The notes: a model not told the origin generated them from the letters alone. A DNA stretch of 64,000 bases from UJ101 sp965262705 (GCA_965262705.1 OZ253556.1:496001-560000); one strand, 5' to 3'. Counted from the stretch's first letter, positions 1-9,229 are shown. A program made the numbers and translations.

Positions 1-773
1 AAAAGACGGGTTTTAATGAAAGTCAGGCTGTTACAGGTCAAACCTACGACCGAAAAGTAGATAGTCGTGTGCTTAACTTATTATCCGGCATTGCCCAGTC
101 TGCACATAAATTTACGAATGATTTACGCTTATTATCAAACTTAAAAGAGATAGAAGAGCCTTTTGCAAAAAAGCAAATTGGCTCAAGTGCAATGGCATAC
201 AAACGTAACCCTATGCGGTCAGAGAGAATTTCTTCTCTGGCAAAGTTTGTTATATCTCTTGCAAGTAATCCTGCACAAGTGGCTTCTAATCAATGGTTTG
301 AAAGAACACTCGACGACTCTGCAAATAAACGGCTTTCCATTCCGCAAGCATTTTTAGCAACTGATGCTTTACTGTCTATTTGGCATAATGTAGCAGATGG
401 ATTGATAGTTTACGCTAAAGTAATAGAAAAACATGTGAAAGAAGAATTACCTTTTATGATGACTGAAATGCTAATCATGGAAGGTGTAAAAGCTGGAGGT
501 GATCGTCAGGTTTTGCACGAAAGTATTCGCATACATAGTATTGAAGCAGGAAAGCGGGTAAAACAAGAAGGAAAAAAAAATGATTTATTAGAAAGAATTG
601 CAAAAGATAAAAACTATCCTTTTACACTTGATAAGTTAAAAGAAATAGCCAAACCGAAAAAATATATTGGGTTTGCCATAGAGCAAACGACTGATTTTCT
701 AAATACACATCTCAATCCGATTTTATCGGCTAACGCAGAACTGATAGGCATGAATTACGAATTGAAAGTGTAA
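1..773 (+). CDS. purB: Adenylosuccinate lyase, C-terminal part (5' end outside window)
   Basis: Cytosolic enzyme that releases fumarate from SAICAR and adenylosuccinate in purine synthesis. The frame is open from base 3, so the GTG at 69 is an internal valine and not a start; about 256 C-terminal residues are visible of a usual 450. The fumarase/aspartase signature reads GSSAMAYKRNP (bases 181-213), with Ala where many family members have Pro, and is followed by MRSER. The upstream stretch with TGQTY and RKVDSRVL also fits PurB. The TAA stop is at 771-773. A tRNA and a MITE follow, so it is the last gene of its transcript. Family assignment is firm. Confidence 0.95.
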   Translation, partial: KTGFNESQAVTGQTYDRKVDSRVLNLLSGIAQSAHKFTNDLRLLSNLKEIEEPFAKKQIGSSAMAYKRNPMRSERISSLAKFVISLASNPAQVASNQWFERTLDDSANKRLSIPQAFLATDALLSIWHNVADGLIVYAKVIEKHVKEELPFMMTEMLIMEGVKAGGDRQVLHESIRIHSIEAGKRVKQEGKKNDLLERIAKDKNYPFTLDKLKEIAKPKKYIGFAIEQTTDFLNTHLNPILSANAELIGMNYELKV

Positions 774-879
774 AGAGAAACAAAGTTTTTATGCTTTTTT
801 ATTTATTCTGGAGCAGTCCTTAAATTATTCTTATACTTTATAGTATTCTGTAAGGGTTCAAATATTTTATAGAAACAAG

Positions 880-950
880 AGGTACCGGGCGGATTTGAAC
901 CGCCGTACGCGGTGTTGCAGACCGCTGCCTAACCGCTCGGCCACGGTACC
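880..950 (-). tRNA. tRNA-Cys (anticodon GCA)
   Basis: The reverse strand folds as a complete cloverleaf: 7-bp acceptor stem GGTACCG/CGGTACC, D arm with AGCGGTTAGGC, anticodon stem GCGGT/ACCGC around the loop CTGCAAC (anticodon GCA), and T arm GGCGG/CCGCC with loop TTCAAAT. The discriminator base is U, the usual identity base for tRNA-Cys. CCA is not encoded and must be added after transcription. It stands alone between purB and folB. Confidence 0.96.
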
Positions 951-985
951 TTATAAAATAGGATGCAAATATATAATAATATTTT

Positions 986-1197
986 GAGACCGTTGTAAAA
1001 AGCACTTTAGCAAAAAAATGCTTATATTGAGTTTGCCGAAATGCAACGCCCGAGAACTGAACTTCAAGTCAGCGAAGCTAAAAATTAAATACCGGATCAA
1101 CCTTTTAGTTGTGAGGATTTTAATTTTTTAAAAAGGAAGCAGTTTGAAGCGAGATGCTTTCTTTTTCATACTTTTTTATGTGTTCTGCAACGGTCTC
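986..1197. mobile_element. MITE copy 1 (long variant)
   Basis: 212-bp element with terminal inverted repeats GAGACCGTTGTA and TGCAACGGTCTC. It is flanked by the direct repeat ATTTT (981-985 and 1198-1202), a 5-bp target-site duplication. It contains no gene. Its ends match the IS5-type element at 13545-14804. Confidence 0.85.
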
Positions 1198-1211
1198 ATT
1201 TTTCATTATTT

Positions 1212-1568
1212 CTAATAAACCTGCTCCACAATAACGGTAAACTTTTCCATTTCTCCTTCTACCGGAGGGTTTATTTTTGAAACAGAAAGTTCAGCATGTT
1301 TTATTTCAGGGAAAGTTGTACCTATTTTATCCAGTATACGACGTGAAACATGTTCAAGTGTCTTAGAAATGATTTTCATCTGTTCTCGGATAATACGATT
1401 TAAGGTAACATAATTAACCGTATCTTCAATATCATCTGTATTAGAAACCTTTGAAAAATCGGTATCTAATTTTAAGTTGATCTCATAAAATGACCCTATC
1501 TTTTCTTCAGCCCCCACACATCCGTGGTAGGCAAATACCTTAATGTTTTGCAAAAAAATTTTTCCCAT
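1212..1568 (-). CDS. folB: Dihydroneopterin aldolase
   Basis: Cytosolic folate-pathway enzyme that converts 7,8-dihydroneopterin to 6-hydroxymethyl-dihydropterin and glycolaldehyde. The 118 residues are the normal family length. The motif AYHGCVGAEE (13-22) holds the catalytic-region Glu, Tyr53 lies in VNYVTL, Glu72 in KTLEHV, and Lys98 in SKINPP; these match the Glu22/Tyr54/Glu74/Lys100 set known for the family. It is transcribed alone, with MITE sequence on both sides, the upstream copy (986-1197) ending 14 bp past its stop codon. Start is the only ATG in frame at the N-terminus. Confidence 0.94.
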   Translation of the reverse strand: MGKIFLQNIKVFAYHGCVGAEEKIGSFYEINLKLDTDFSKVSNTDDIEDTVNYVTLNRIIREQMKIISKTLEHVSRRILDKIGTTFPEIKHAELSVSKINPPVEGEMEKFTVIVEQVY

Positions 1569-1630
1569 ACCGCAAAAATATATTTTTACGAAATAAAGAA
1601 CAATTTTTATGCTACTAAAATCTTATAAGG

Positions 1631-1753
1631 GATTGTTGAAGAACACATAAAAAAATCCGTGCATACGAAACATTTGGCTTCAAACTACTTCCTTACTTCG
1701 ACGGTTGGTTACTGGGTACTTCGACAAGCTCAATACAAGCTTTTTGCAACGGT
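1631..1753. mobile_element. Decayed MITE copy with REP palindrome inside
   Basis: Degenerate copy in inverted order: it begins with the TGAAGAACACATAAAAAA arm and ends TTTTTGCAACGGTTTC. A REP-like unit (TACTTCGAC...) is embedded around 1693-1735. It fills the gap between folB and the penicillin-binding protein gene. Confidence 0.65.
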
Positions 1754-1766
1754 TTCGTTACTATCA

Positions 1767-4115
1767 TCAATCAAATAAATCTTCTGCTTTTTTTGTCTTT
1801 TTTTGAATTTGGGTATTAATATCTATACTATCTGCCCTTACTTTTTCACGATCTCGTAATGCGTGAAAATCATTATAATTCGTACAATCAAAGTCAATAT
1901 CAGATTTTGTACTAGGTACTTGAAAATCATCATCAGAGGTGCCTAATTCTTTATCTCTATAATTATTTTGCATATAATACGCCCAAATAGGCAATGCCAT
2001 CGCTGCTCCCTGACCGTTAGCTGTGCTGGAAAAGTGTGCGGAACGGTCTTCATTCCCTACCCAGACGCCTGTAACGAGATTGGGCACAAAACCAATAAAC
2101 CATGCATCCGAATTTGAGTCAGTCGTACCCGTTTTACAGGCGATTTTATTCTTAAAGCCATATTGATAACGAAGTCTCTTAGAGGTCCCCTGCGGATGGT
2201 CTATCGAACCCTCCATAATTTTAATCATTGTATAGGCTACATCTTCAGAGAAAACCTCACGTGTTTTAGGTTTATTTTCATATAAAATTCGCCCATTTTT
2301 ATCTTCTATTCGCCATATAACAACGGGTTTTGTATAGATTCCTTTGTTAGCAAATGCACCATAGGCTGCTACCATCTCATACAGACTAATATCTGCAGTT
2401 CCAAGTGCAATACTGGGATAAGGAGGTAATGGCGAAGTAATGCCCAAATCTTTGCAAATTTGAATAACCGGCTTGGTGGTGGTCGTCTCAATTAGGCGCA
2501 AAGCAACCGGGTTTAAAGAACGTGCCAGTCCAGTTTCAAGGGAAACCTCTCCTCCCTCTCCATAGACTACTTTTGAAGTTCCTTTATATTCAAAAGGTTC
2601 ATTTGAAATCATGGTGCAGGGCGAATAATGTTTTTCCGAAATAGCGGTAACGTAAACAAAAGGTTTAAAAGTTGATCCTATTTGTCGTCTTCCTCTTTTT
2701 ACGTGGTCATATTTAAAGTGCTTAAAATCAATACCGCCTACCCAGGCCTTTACATAGCCTAATCCAGGATCCATCGACATTAATCCTGCCTGTAAAATAG
2801 ATTTATTATAACGTATGGAATCCCATGGAGACATAAGGGTGTCAATAGACCCTCTCCACGAGAAAATATTCATTTTTACAGGCTTTTTAAAAATAGATAG
2901 AATCGTTTTTACAGGTAATCCTTTTTTTCTTAATGTTTTATAACGATTGGTCAGGCGAACGGCTTGCATCATAATACTATCGATCATTTTGGGACCTATC
3001 TTTTTACCATGAAAAGGAAATTTTTTATTCCAGTTTTTTTCACGATTAAAAAGTTTTTGGTATCGGGTTAAATGCTTTTTAATGGCTTGCTCTGCATTTC
3101 TTTGCATTCTTGAGTCAATGGTTGTATAAATTTTTAATCCATCTGAAAAAAGATTATATGCTGTGCCATCGATTTTTTTAACTTCTTCACCCAGAAGTAT
3201 TCGAATGATCTCATTTTTTAAATATTCTCTAAAATACGTTGTATTTCCAATTTTTGAATTAAATGCTTTATAATGAAGTGTCAGTGGAAGCAGGCGTAAT
3301 GAGTCATATTCGTTCTGAGTCAATTTTTTATTTCTTAGCATCTGTTTCAGTACAACTTCTCGCCTTAGTTTTGCCCGCTCCGGATGATTTCTAGGATTAT
3401 ACCGGGAAGGAGACTTTAACATCCCAACCAGCACAGCGGCCTCTTCTATTTTTAAATCTTTCGGCTCTTTATCAAAAAATAACCTAGAAGAGTTTTTAAT
3501 TCCATTGGCATTCCATGCAAATTGAAATTTATTAAAATACAAGGCAAGGATTTCTTCTTTGGTAAATCGTTTTTCCAACTGGACAGACAAAACCCATTCC
3601 CCTAATTTTTGCATAATTACATTAAGTTTACGGTGGTCTCGTTGTCCTGTAAAGAGCATTTTTGCTAATTGTTGGGTAATGGTACTTCCTCCTCCGTTTT
3701 TTCCTAGTTTAGCTATTGCGCGGGCAACTCCGAGATAGTCAATCCCTGAGTGATTATAAAAACGGTTATCTTCAGTTGCAATTAAGGCATCAACGAGATT
3801 TTTAGATAATTCATCATAACTAACCGGCGAACGATTCTCTTTATAAAACCTGCCAAGTACTTTACCATCAACTGAAATAATTTTTGAAGTTAAACTTAAA
3901 CTAGGGTTTTCTAATGCCGCCGCATCAGGTAAATTAACAATATGTCCTTTTGAAAGCAAATAAAAAAATCCAAAAACAACGGCTATCCCGAGAAAGAAAA
4001 ACAACCATAGAAAAAACAGTAGTTTACCAAGGCTTTTTTTTCTATGATTTCGTTTTGAATATCTTTTTCGAGGTGTTTTTTTTTCTTTTCTTAAAGAAGA
4101 TTTTTTATGCTTCAT
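1767..4115 (-). CDS. Class A penicillin-binding protein 1A (transglycosylase/transpeptidase)
   Basis: Inner-membrane bifunctional enzyme that polymerises and cross-links peptidoglycan. After a very basic N-terminus (1-30) comes one membrane anchor (about 31-54). The GT51 glycosyltransferase domain shows EDNRFYNH with catalytic Glu115 and GGSTITQQLAK (142-152). The transpeptidase domain shows the nucleophile motif STFK (Ser481), SLN (533-535) and KTGT (661-664). All three transpeptidase motifs are intact, and 782 residues is normal for flavobacterial PBP1A. The ATG overlaps the end of gldH by 4 bp, so the two are translationally coupled; this gldH-pbp1A order is common in flavobacteria. Symbol mrcA or ponA could be used. 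Confidence 0.96.
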   Translation of the reverse strand: MKHKKSSLRKEKKTPRKRYSKRNHRKKSLGKLLFFLWLFFFLGIAVVFGFFYLLSKGHIVNLPDAAALENPSLSLTSKIISVDGKVLGRFYKENRSPVSYDELSKNLVDALIATEDNRFYNHSGIDYLGVARAIAKLGKNGGGSTITQQLAKMLFTGQRDHRKLNVIMQKLGEWVLSVQLEKRFTKEEILALYFNKFQFAWNANGIKNSSRLFFDKEPKDLKIEEAAVLVGMLKSPSRYNPRNHPERAKLRREVVLKQMLRNKKLTQNEYDSLRLLPLTLHYKAFNSKIGNTTYFREYLKNEIIRILLGEEVKKIDGTAYNLFSDGLKIYTTIDSRMQRNAEQAIKKHLTRYQKLFNREKNWNKKFPFHGKKIGPKMIDSIMMQAVRLTNRYKTLRKKGLPVKTILSIFKKPVKMNIFSWRGSIDTLMSPWDSIRYNKSILQAGLMSMDPGLGYVKAWVGGIDFKHFKYDHVKRGRRQIGSTFKPFVYVTAISEKHYSPCTMISNEPFEYKGTSKVVYGEGGEVSLETGLARSLNPVALRLIETTTTKPVIQICKDLGITSPLPPYPSIALGTADISLYEMVAAYGAFANKGIYTKPVVIWRIEDKNGRILYENKPKTREVFSEDVAYTMIKIMEGSIDHPQGTSKRLRYQYGFKNKIACKTGTTDSNSDAWFIGFVPNLVTGVWVGNEDRSAHFSSTANGQGAAMALPIWAYYMQNNYRDKELGTSDDDFQVPSTKSDIDFDCTNYNDFHALRDREKVRADSIDINTQIQKKTKKAEDLFD

Positions 4116-4609
4116 GGAGTTTGTACTTTCTGAATAATTATACCAATATTTTCTAACCCTCGCAAGGTATCAACCCTCATACCTTGCTGAATATGAATTT
4201 TATATGTGCCTGAATCGGGAAAATGAAAATTTTCCCGGTATAAAAGTAAATTTTCTTTTATACTTCCTATTCCTTTTCCTAACCAATGACCGTCAGGCGC
4301 TGCCAAGCGATATTGCAGCGTATCTTTTTCTTTAATTCCTTTCGGATTTTCAAAAGTGGTAAAAAAATAAATATTACTGTATCTGTATTGTTCATTATTT
4401 CGTAATAGAAAATAAATATTTTGAGGTTTATTTTGAAGCGGCTTATTAATCTCAAAAGTATAAATAGAATCTTTTTCCCAGTGATTTTTCAGCCAGAAAG
4501 AGCGAGTATAAACAATTCCTTTTTTGCAAGACGCTAAGCAAAAAAAAATCCACATTATAAAAAAAGAAATTTTGGTAATATGTAATATTTTGATAGTTTT
4601 TATTCGCAT
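4112..4609 (-). CDS. gldH: Gliding motility lipoprotein GldH
   Basis: Lipoprotein of the gliding machinery, which in flavobacteria works together with the type IX secretion system at the outer membrane. A signal peptide ends in the lipobox CLASC (lipidated Cys28). The body carries the GldH-type stretches YSNIYFFTTF, DTLQYRLAAPDGHWLGKG and FPDSGTYKIHIQQGMR. The length (165) is normal. Its end overlaps the PBP1A start. It is separated from ricT by a MITE at 4652-4859, so a MITE now sits inside a gene order (ricT-gldH-pbp1A) that is otherwise conserved in flavobacteria. Gliding itself cannot be inferred from this gene alone. Confidence 0.9.
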   Translation of the reverse strand: MRIKTIKILHITKISFFIMWIFFCLASCKKGIVYTRSFWLKNHWEKDSIYTFEINKPLQNKPQNIYFLLRNNEQYRYSNIYFFTTFENPKGIKEKDTLQYRLAAPDGHWLGKGIGSIKENLLLYRENFHFPDSGTYKIHIQQGMRVDTLRGLENIGIIIQKVQTP

Positions 4610-4651
4610 GATAGTTTTTATTTTTACCCTTTAAGCTGTGATCAATATTTT

Positions 4652-4859
4652 GAGACCGTTTCAGAACACATAAAAAAGTATGAGAAAGAAAGCATTTAGC
4701 TTCAAGTTGCTTCCTTACTTCGACAGGCTCAGTAACCATCTCAAAGCTTCGACAGGATCAGCTCCCGAAAATTAAAATCCTCACAACCAAAAGATTGCTC
4801 CGGTGTTTAATTTTTATCGGGCGTTGCATTTCGACAAGTTCAATACAAGCATTTTTTTA
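4652..4859. mobile_element. MITE with embedded REP units
   Basis: Begins GAGACCGTTTCAGAACACAT and contains the standard MITE body (ACAACCAAAAG... GGGCGTTGCATTT) interrupted by CTTCGACAGG units at 4715-4760. The far terminal repeat is missing: the element ends in the CAATACAAGCATTTTTTT arm. It fills the 294-bp gap between ricT and gldH. Confidence 0.75.
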
Positions 4860-4903
4860 ATTTTTTACTTACTTTTTTATTCAGATTCTACTACTCTTTT
4901 GAT

Positions 4904-6058
4904 TTAATCATTTTTTATTTCATTTACTTTACGCGTATGAAATATTTTTTTGCTCTTACGATCAAATCGATCTATTTCGTCTGATTGTGAGGCGTCTTCA
5001 AAATGAACTTTACTTGCTGTATCTTCTTCAATAATAACATAGTCTTCAAGGCATACATCATTTTTCCCCTTTTTGTTTAATTGAATAATTTTCCACGCAC
5101 TATCAGAAGATAATTTATACCAGGAAATAGAATTTTCTGGGTAGGCATACCAGATTTCACGTTTAAAAATATCCAATTTCATACAATGTGCAGTACCTTT
5201 TTCGGTATATAAGCGAATGTTAGTATCAGGAAAAAATTTAACAGCTTCCAGGTAGGCATCTAATTCAAAGTTTAAGCAACATTTTAATTTACCACACTGC
5301 CCGGCCAGTTTTTGAGGATTGATAGATAATTGTTGATAACGTGCAGCTACCGTATTTACAGTTCTAAAGTCGGTAAGCCAGGTAGCACAACACAATTCTC
5401 TTCCGCAAGAACCAATACCTCCAACTTTTGCTGCTGCCTGGCGATACCCTATCTGCCGCATTTCAATACGAATGTGTAATTTTACAGCTAATTTTTTAAC
5501 TAGCGTTCTAAAATCTACCCTATCTTCCGCAGTGTAGTAAAATGTAGCCTTAGCACCGTTTCCCTGATATTCGACATCGCAAATTTTCATATCCAGTTTT
5601 AGCTTATTCGCCAGGTTACGCGCACTTACCATTACCCCATGCTCTTTTGCACGGACTTCATGCCACTTATCAATATCTTTTTGACTAGCAATACGATAAA
5701 TCTTTTTAAATAATTCAGGATGATTGAAATCTATCTTCTTGCCTTTCATTTGAATTTTTACCATTTCCCCTATTAGGGTTACGACGCCGATATCATGACC
5801 GGGAGATCCCTCTACTGCAATAATATCGCCCGGGTTTAGCGAAAATGAATGTATATTTCTAAAAAAATCTTTCCTGTCATTTTTAAAACGAACTTCAACA
5901 AATTCAAAACTATTTCCCTCAGCACTTTCCCGAGTATTCGCAAGCCAGTCAAATACCTCTAACTTATTACAGCCGCCTTTCTCACAATACCCTTTATTCC
6001 CACAGCCACGAGGAACTCCACCGGAACCGCAGGTGCTGCATTTTTCTATATTAGACAT
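4904..6058 (-). CDS. RicT/PSP1-family regulatory protein
   Basis: PSP1-domain protein of the RicT (YaaT) family. In Bacillus RicT acts with RicA and RicF in an Fe-S-containing complex that affects RNA processing and development; the role in Bacteroidetes is not settled. The protein is rich in ordered cysteines: N-terminal Cys 7, 10, 19, 25 and 30, then GSCGRELCC (216-224) and GQCGKLKCC (253-261), the pattern expected of PSP1 proteins. The acidic/basic C-terminal tail after about residue 340 is poorly conserved. It lies directly upstream of gldH-pbp1A, as in other flavobacteria. Start ATG 6058 gives the Cys-rich head. Confidence 0.88.
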   Translation of the reverse strand: MSNIEKCSTCGSGGVPRGCGNKGYCEKGGCNKLEVFDWLANTRESAEGNSFEFVEVRFKNDRKDFFRNIHSFSLNPGDIIAVEGSPGHDIGVVTLIGEMVKIQMKGKKIDFNHPELFKKIYRIASQKDIDKWHEVRAKEHGVMVSARNLANKLKLDMKICDVEYQGNGAKATFYYTAEDRVDFRTLVKKLAVKLHIRIEMRQIGYRQAAAKVGGIGSCGRELCCATWLTDFRTVNTVAARYQQLSINPQKLAGQCGKLKCCLNFELDAYLEAVKFFPDTNIRLYTEKGTAHCMKLDIFKREIWYAYPENSISWYKLSSDSAWKIIQLNKKGKNDVCLEDYVIIEEDTASKVHFEDASQSDEIDRFDRKSKKIFHTRKVNEIKND

Positions 6059-6078
6059 TTTTTTATAATTTAAAAGAT

Positions 6079-6345
6079 CTTTTACAAACGCATTTTAGCA
6101 AATGTAAGTCAGCGAAGCTAATAAAATGCAACGCCCGAGAACTGCAAGTCAGCCTTAGCTAAAAATTAACTGCAAACCAGCAAAGCTAAATACCAAGGCA
6201 ACCTTTTGGTTGTGATGATTTTAACTTTTGGTAGCTGAATACTTCGACAGGTGGTTACTGAACTTGTCGAAGTAAGGAAGTAGCTTGAAGCTAAATCCTT
6301 TGTTTTTATGCTTTTCTGTATATCCTGCCACTGCAAGTTAGCATA
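6079..6345. mobile_element. Decayed MITE with embedded REP palindrome
   Basis: Starts as ACAAACGCATTTTAGCAAATG, continues with MITE body (ATGCAACGCCCGAGAACTG, CAACCTTTTGGTTGTGATG) and ends near CCTGCCACTGCAAGTTAGC. A palindrome TACTTCGACAGG...CTTGTCGAAGTA is inserted at about 6239-6274. No gene is visible in 6059-6565. Confidence 0.6.
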
Positions 6346-6412
6346 GCCTAAAGATCCCATTTAATATACAAAGATAAAATTATAAGCAAGATAATGATAA
6401 ATGATAATTATA

Positions 6413-6525
6413 GAGACTGTTGAAAAAGGCACTTTAGTAGCTGAAAGCCAGCGAAGCTAATAAAATGCAGCGCTTGATAAAAATTAAATACTGTAGTAAT
6501 CTTTTGGTTATAAGGATTTTTAAGT
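6413..6525. mobile_element. Truncated MITE copy
   Basis: Begins GAGACTGTTGAAAAAGGCACTTTAG and runs through the ATGCAGCGC and TAAAAATTAAATACTG parts of the MITE, then stops without a second terminal repeat. It lies just downstream of clpP. Confidence 0.65.
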
Positions 6526-6565
6526 GCCGACCTTTAATTAATCCAATTCTGCCAATTGAAAATTA

Positions 6566-7231
6566 TTAATCTCTTTTATTTTCAATTACTTCATCAATCA
6601 TTCCGTAAGTTTTAGCTTCATGAGAAGTCATCCAATAGTCTCTATCCGAATCCTGCTCTACCCTTTCAAATGGCTGCTTAGTATGATTAGCAATGATTTC
6701 AAAAAGTTCTTTTTTCAATTTTAATATTTCACGAGCGGTAATTTCTATATCCGAAGCCTGCCCTTGTGCGCCTCCCAGCGGCTGATGAATCATTACTCGG
6801 GAATGTTTTAACCCAGAACGTTTTCCATCTGTACCAGCACATAATAAAACTGCTGCCATTGAAGCAGCCATCCCTGTACAAACGGTGGCTACATCAGGAG
6901 CAATAAATTGTATGGTATCATAAATTCCTAAGCCGGCATACACGCTACCCCCAGGTGAGTTGATATACATCGTAATATCACGAGCCGAATCAACATTGGT
7001 TAGAAATAATAATTGTGCTTGTACAATATTAGCTACCTGATCATCGATCGCTGTGCCCAAAAAAATGATATGGTCCTTCATCAGACGAGAAAATACATCC
7101 ATTTGTGTTACATTCATCTGACGTTCTTCTAAAATATACGGTGTCATGCTACTTACAATTTTATCGTAGTACATACTATTTATTCTTTGCTCTTTGACAG
7201 CAAATTTTTTAAATTCATTAAAATAATTCAT
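6566..7231 (-). CDS. clpP: ATP-dependent Clp protease proteolytic subunit
   Basis: Serine protease core of ClpXP/ClpAP in the cytosol; degrades tagged and misfolded proteins fed by an AAA+ unfoldase. The catalytic triad is complete: Ser124 in GMAASMAA, His149 in MIHQPLGG and Asp198 in DRDYW, with the spacing seen in E. coli ClpP (25 and 49 residues). The 221 residues include a short N-terminal propeptide. It follows tig on the same strand as in many bacteria, but a MITE now lies between them. No clpX is in the window downstream. Confidence 0.97.
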   Translation of the reverse strand: MNYFNEFKKFAVKEQRINSMYYDKIVSSMTPYILEERQMNVTQMDVFSRLMKDHIIFLGTAIDDQVANIVQAQLLFLTNVDSARDITMYINSPGGSVYAGLGIYDTIQFIAPDVATVCTGMAASMAAVLLCAGTDGKRSGLKHSRVMIHQPLGGAQGQASDIEITAREILKLKKELFEIIANHTKQPFERVEQDSDRDYWMTSHEAKTYGMIDEVIENKRD

Positions 7232-7350
7232 TTTTATTTAACTTTTTAATCATTTGAAGAAGCAATTATATTTATTTTTTCGGTTTTGATAGAACCCCAA
7301 CATCGTTCATCCATTCTTTTTATTATGCGCTTTATACTTCTTGCTCTTTT

Positions 7351-7499
7351 GAGACCGTTGCAGAACACATAAAAAAGCATGAAAAAGAAAGCATCTCGCT
7401 TCAAACTGCTTCCTTACTTTGACTGGCTCAGTAACCATCTCAAAGCCTTGACAAGCTCAATACAAGTATTTTTTTGCTAAAGTGCTTTTGCAACGGTCT
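7351..7499. mobile_element. MITE between tig and clpP, overlapping the tig stop codon
   Basis: 149-bp copy with ends GAGACCGTTGCAGAACACAT and GCTTTTGCAACGGTCT. Two bases of its right terminal repeat (7498-7499) belong to the TAG stop of tig. A REP fragment (GACTGGCTCAGTAACC) is inside. The flanks do not show a clean 5-bp duplication. Confidence 0.8.
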
Positions 7500-8811
7500 A
7501 TTCTTTAGTTTCCTTTAAAAACTCATCAAAAGAAACCTGCTTTACTTCCATTCGTACTTTTTCTTTGAAAACTTCTGTTAGCTTATTTACAAGTATATTA
7601 TCTTTTGCCTGTATTCTTTGTTTTTCGTCTTTTAGAAAATTTTTAGAAAGTTCTGATACCCGATTCTCATCAACCGGCAAATTATACATCGTCATATAGC
7701 TTCTAAGTGATTTAAGTATTTTTTGGTTTATTTCTTCTTCACTTATTGTAATCTTATAATTGTCTTTTAACTTAGATTTTATGAAATGATGACGTAAAAA
7801 TTGTTCTGTATTTTTATACTCTTCTTGTAAGGCTTCTTCGCTTTTGTCTTCTTTATGAGATTGCGCTGCCGATCGAATTAAAAAATCTTTGGGTAAATCA
7901 AATTTTGATTGTTCGAGTAAGCTTTGAATAACAGAATCAAAGAAATGATAATCAGAATCTTTACGATAATTTTCTTTAAAATCATTAGTAATTTTTTCCC
8001 TGAATGCCTCCTCAGAATCTACCACCCCTTTTCCTAATACTTTGTCAAACAATTCCTGATTTACAGAATGGCGCTTTTTATAGTAAATTTCTTTTATTTC
8101 TAAAGAAAGATTTGCATTTGGTGATTTTTCTTCTTCTCGCTTTATAATTGAATTTAAAATGACGTCCTCCATTGCTATATCTTCTGCTTCCAGCAATAGT
8201 ATATCTTTCAGTTTAGCGCCTATTAATTTTGCCCTGTTTCCTGGTGATTTGACATTTGCCATGACAATCTCCTCCTTTTTATCTGGCGCTCTCTCATCAC
8301 CTATTTCATTAACCAAAACGACTATAATGGATTCCTCTGTTACTTCTTCCTGGGGCATTTTTTCTCCATAAACTTTTCTCATATCTTCAACATAAGCATC
8401 TATGTCGCGCGAAGAAAGTAGTATTTCGTATCGAAGAACTTTTTCTTTCCCTAAGTCTAATTCAAAATCTGGTGCTAAACCTATTTCAAATTCAAAAGTA
8501 AGAACTTCTGCATTCCAATCAATTTGGCTCGGTTTAGGCAGTGGACTTGCAATCAGGTCTAGCTTTTGTTCGATAATATATTTTGAGACGTTTTCTTGCA
8601 ATAAACGATTTACTTCATCAACTCTAGCGGCTTTTCCGTACTGTTTTCTCACTAATCCCATAGGAATATGACCTTTTCTAAAGCCGTTAACCTTTGCAGA
8701 CTTCCTATATTTTTCAAGGATTTTATCTACCTTTTCCTTATAATCTTTCTTTGAAACTTCTACGGAGATCACCGCATTTAAATCATCAATATCGGTTTTT
8801 GTAATATTCAT
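7498..8811 (-). CDS. tig: Trigger factor (ribosome-associated chaperone)
   Basis: Cytosolic chaperone that binds the ribosome exit tunnel and shields new chains. The N-terminal domain carries the ribosome-binding signature GFRKGHIP at 43-50. A divergent middle PPIase region and a long helical C-terminal domain follow, and 437 residues is normal for Bacteroidetes. The TAG stop is built partly from the terminal repeat of the MITE at 7351-7499, so the last residues (KETKE) may differ from the ancestral end. A TACCTTTG -7 element lies 28 bp upstream of the start (8839-8846). Confidence 0.94.
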   Translation of the reverse strand: MNITKTDIDDLNAVISVEVSKKDYKEKVDKILEKYRKSAKVNGFRKGHIPMGLVRKQYGKAARVDEVNRLLQENVSKYIIEQKLDLIASPLPKPSQIDWNAEVLTFEFEIGLAPDFELDLGKEKVLRYEILLSSRDIDAYVEDMRKVYGEKMPQEEVTEESIIVVLVNEIGDERAPDKKEEIVMANVKSPGNRAKLIGAKLKDILLLEAEDIAMEDVILNSIIKREEEKSPNANLSLEIKEIYYKKRHSVNQELFDKVLGKGVVDSEEAFREKITNDFKENYRKDSDYHFFDSVIQSLLEQSKFDLPKDFLIRSAAQSHKEDKSEEALQEEYKNTEQFLRHHFIKSKLKDNYKITISEEEINQKILKSLRSYMTMYNLPVDENRVSELSKNFLKDEKQRIQAKDNILVNKLTEVFKEKVRMEVKQVSFDEFLKETKE

Positions 8812-8838
8812 TAAAAACTTATTTTTACATCACGCCTA

Positions 8839-8872
8839 CAAAGGTACAAACAATATGCCATAGTAAAAACAA
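8839..8872 (-). promoter_or_regulatory. Putative promoter of tig
   Basis: On the minus strand TACCTTTG (8839-8846) matches the Bacteroidetes -7 consensus TAnnTTTG. A TTG lies 23 bases further upstream (8870-8872), slightly longer than the usual spacing of about 19-20. Confidence 0.45.
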
Positions 8873-8916
8873 GATGTCTTTACAAAGCACTTAAAAAAGA
8901 ATGAAAATGAAAGTAT

Positions 8917-9215
8917 GAGACCTTTGCAAAAAGTACTTTACTAGCTTACACTGGTTTGCCATTGCTCTGCTATGCTGCGATTCAGTCAGGGCCTAGCGGC
9001 CTACAGCAGGATCGACAATATGATTGCAGAAAAATCAAGTTTTATCAAAAAGAGACCTTACAATTCTAAACTATCAGGAATAATTTGTGGACTAGAAAAA
9101 GATGATAACCTTGATAGCATTATCAAAGAAAGACCTTTAGCTTGTGCTGAGCAGCATTTAATTTCTATCGGGCGTTGCTTTTACAAGCTACCAATCAGCG
9201 CAAGCTAAAGGTATC
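8917..9215. mobile_element. MITE-related 299-bp element
   Basis: Begins GAGACCTTTGCAAAAAGTAC and ends GCGCAAGCTAAAGGTATC, with the familiar TTCTATCGGGCGTTGC arm at 9166-9181. The middle 170 bp (about 8980-9150) is not found in the other copies. A 78-codon frame crosses it (8972-9208) but resembles no protein I know and is probably chance. Confidence 0.55.
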
Positions 9216-9229
9216 ATAAAGTTTAAACA

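Noticed and set aside
4452..4739. 95-codon minus-strand frame over gldH and the next gap
   Set aside because: It overlaps gldH in another frame and runs into MITE sequence; no protein-like pattern.
8972..9208. 78-codon plus-strand frame
   Set aside because: Lies wholly within a MITE-like element and shows no recognisable domain; kept only as a note in that element.
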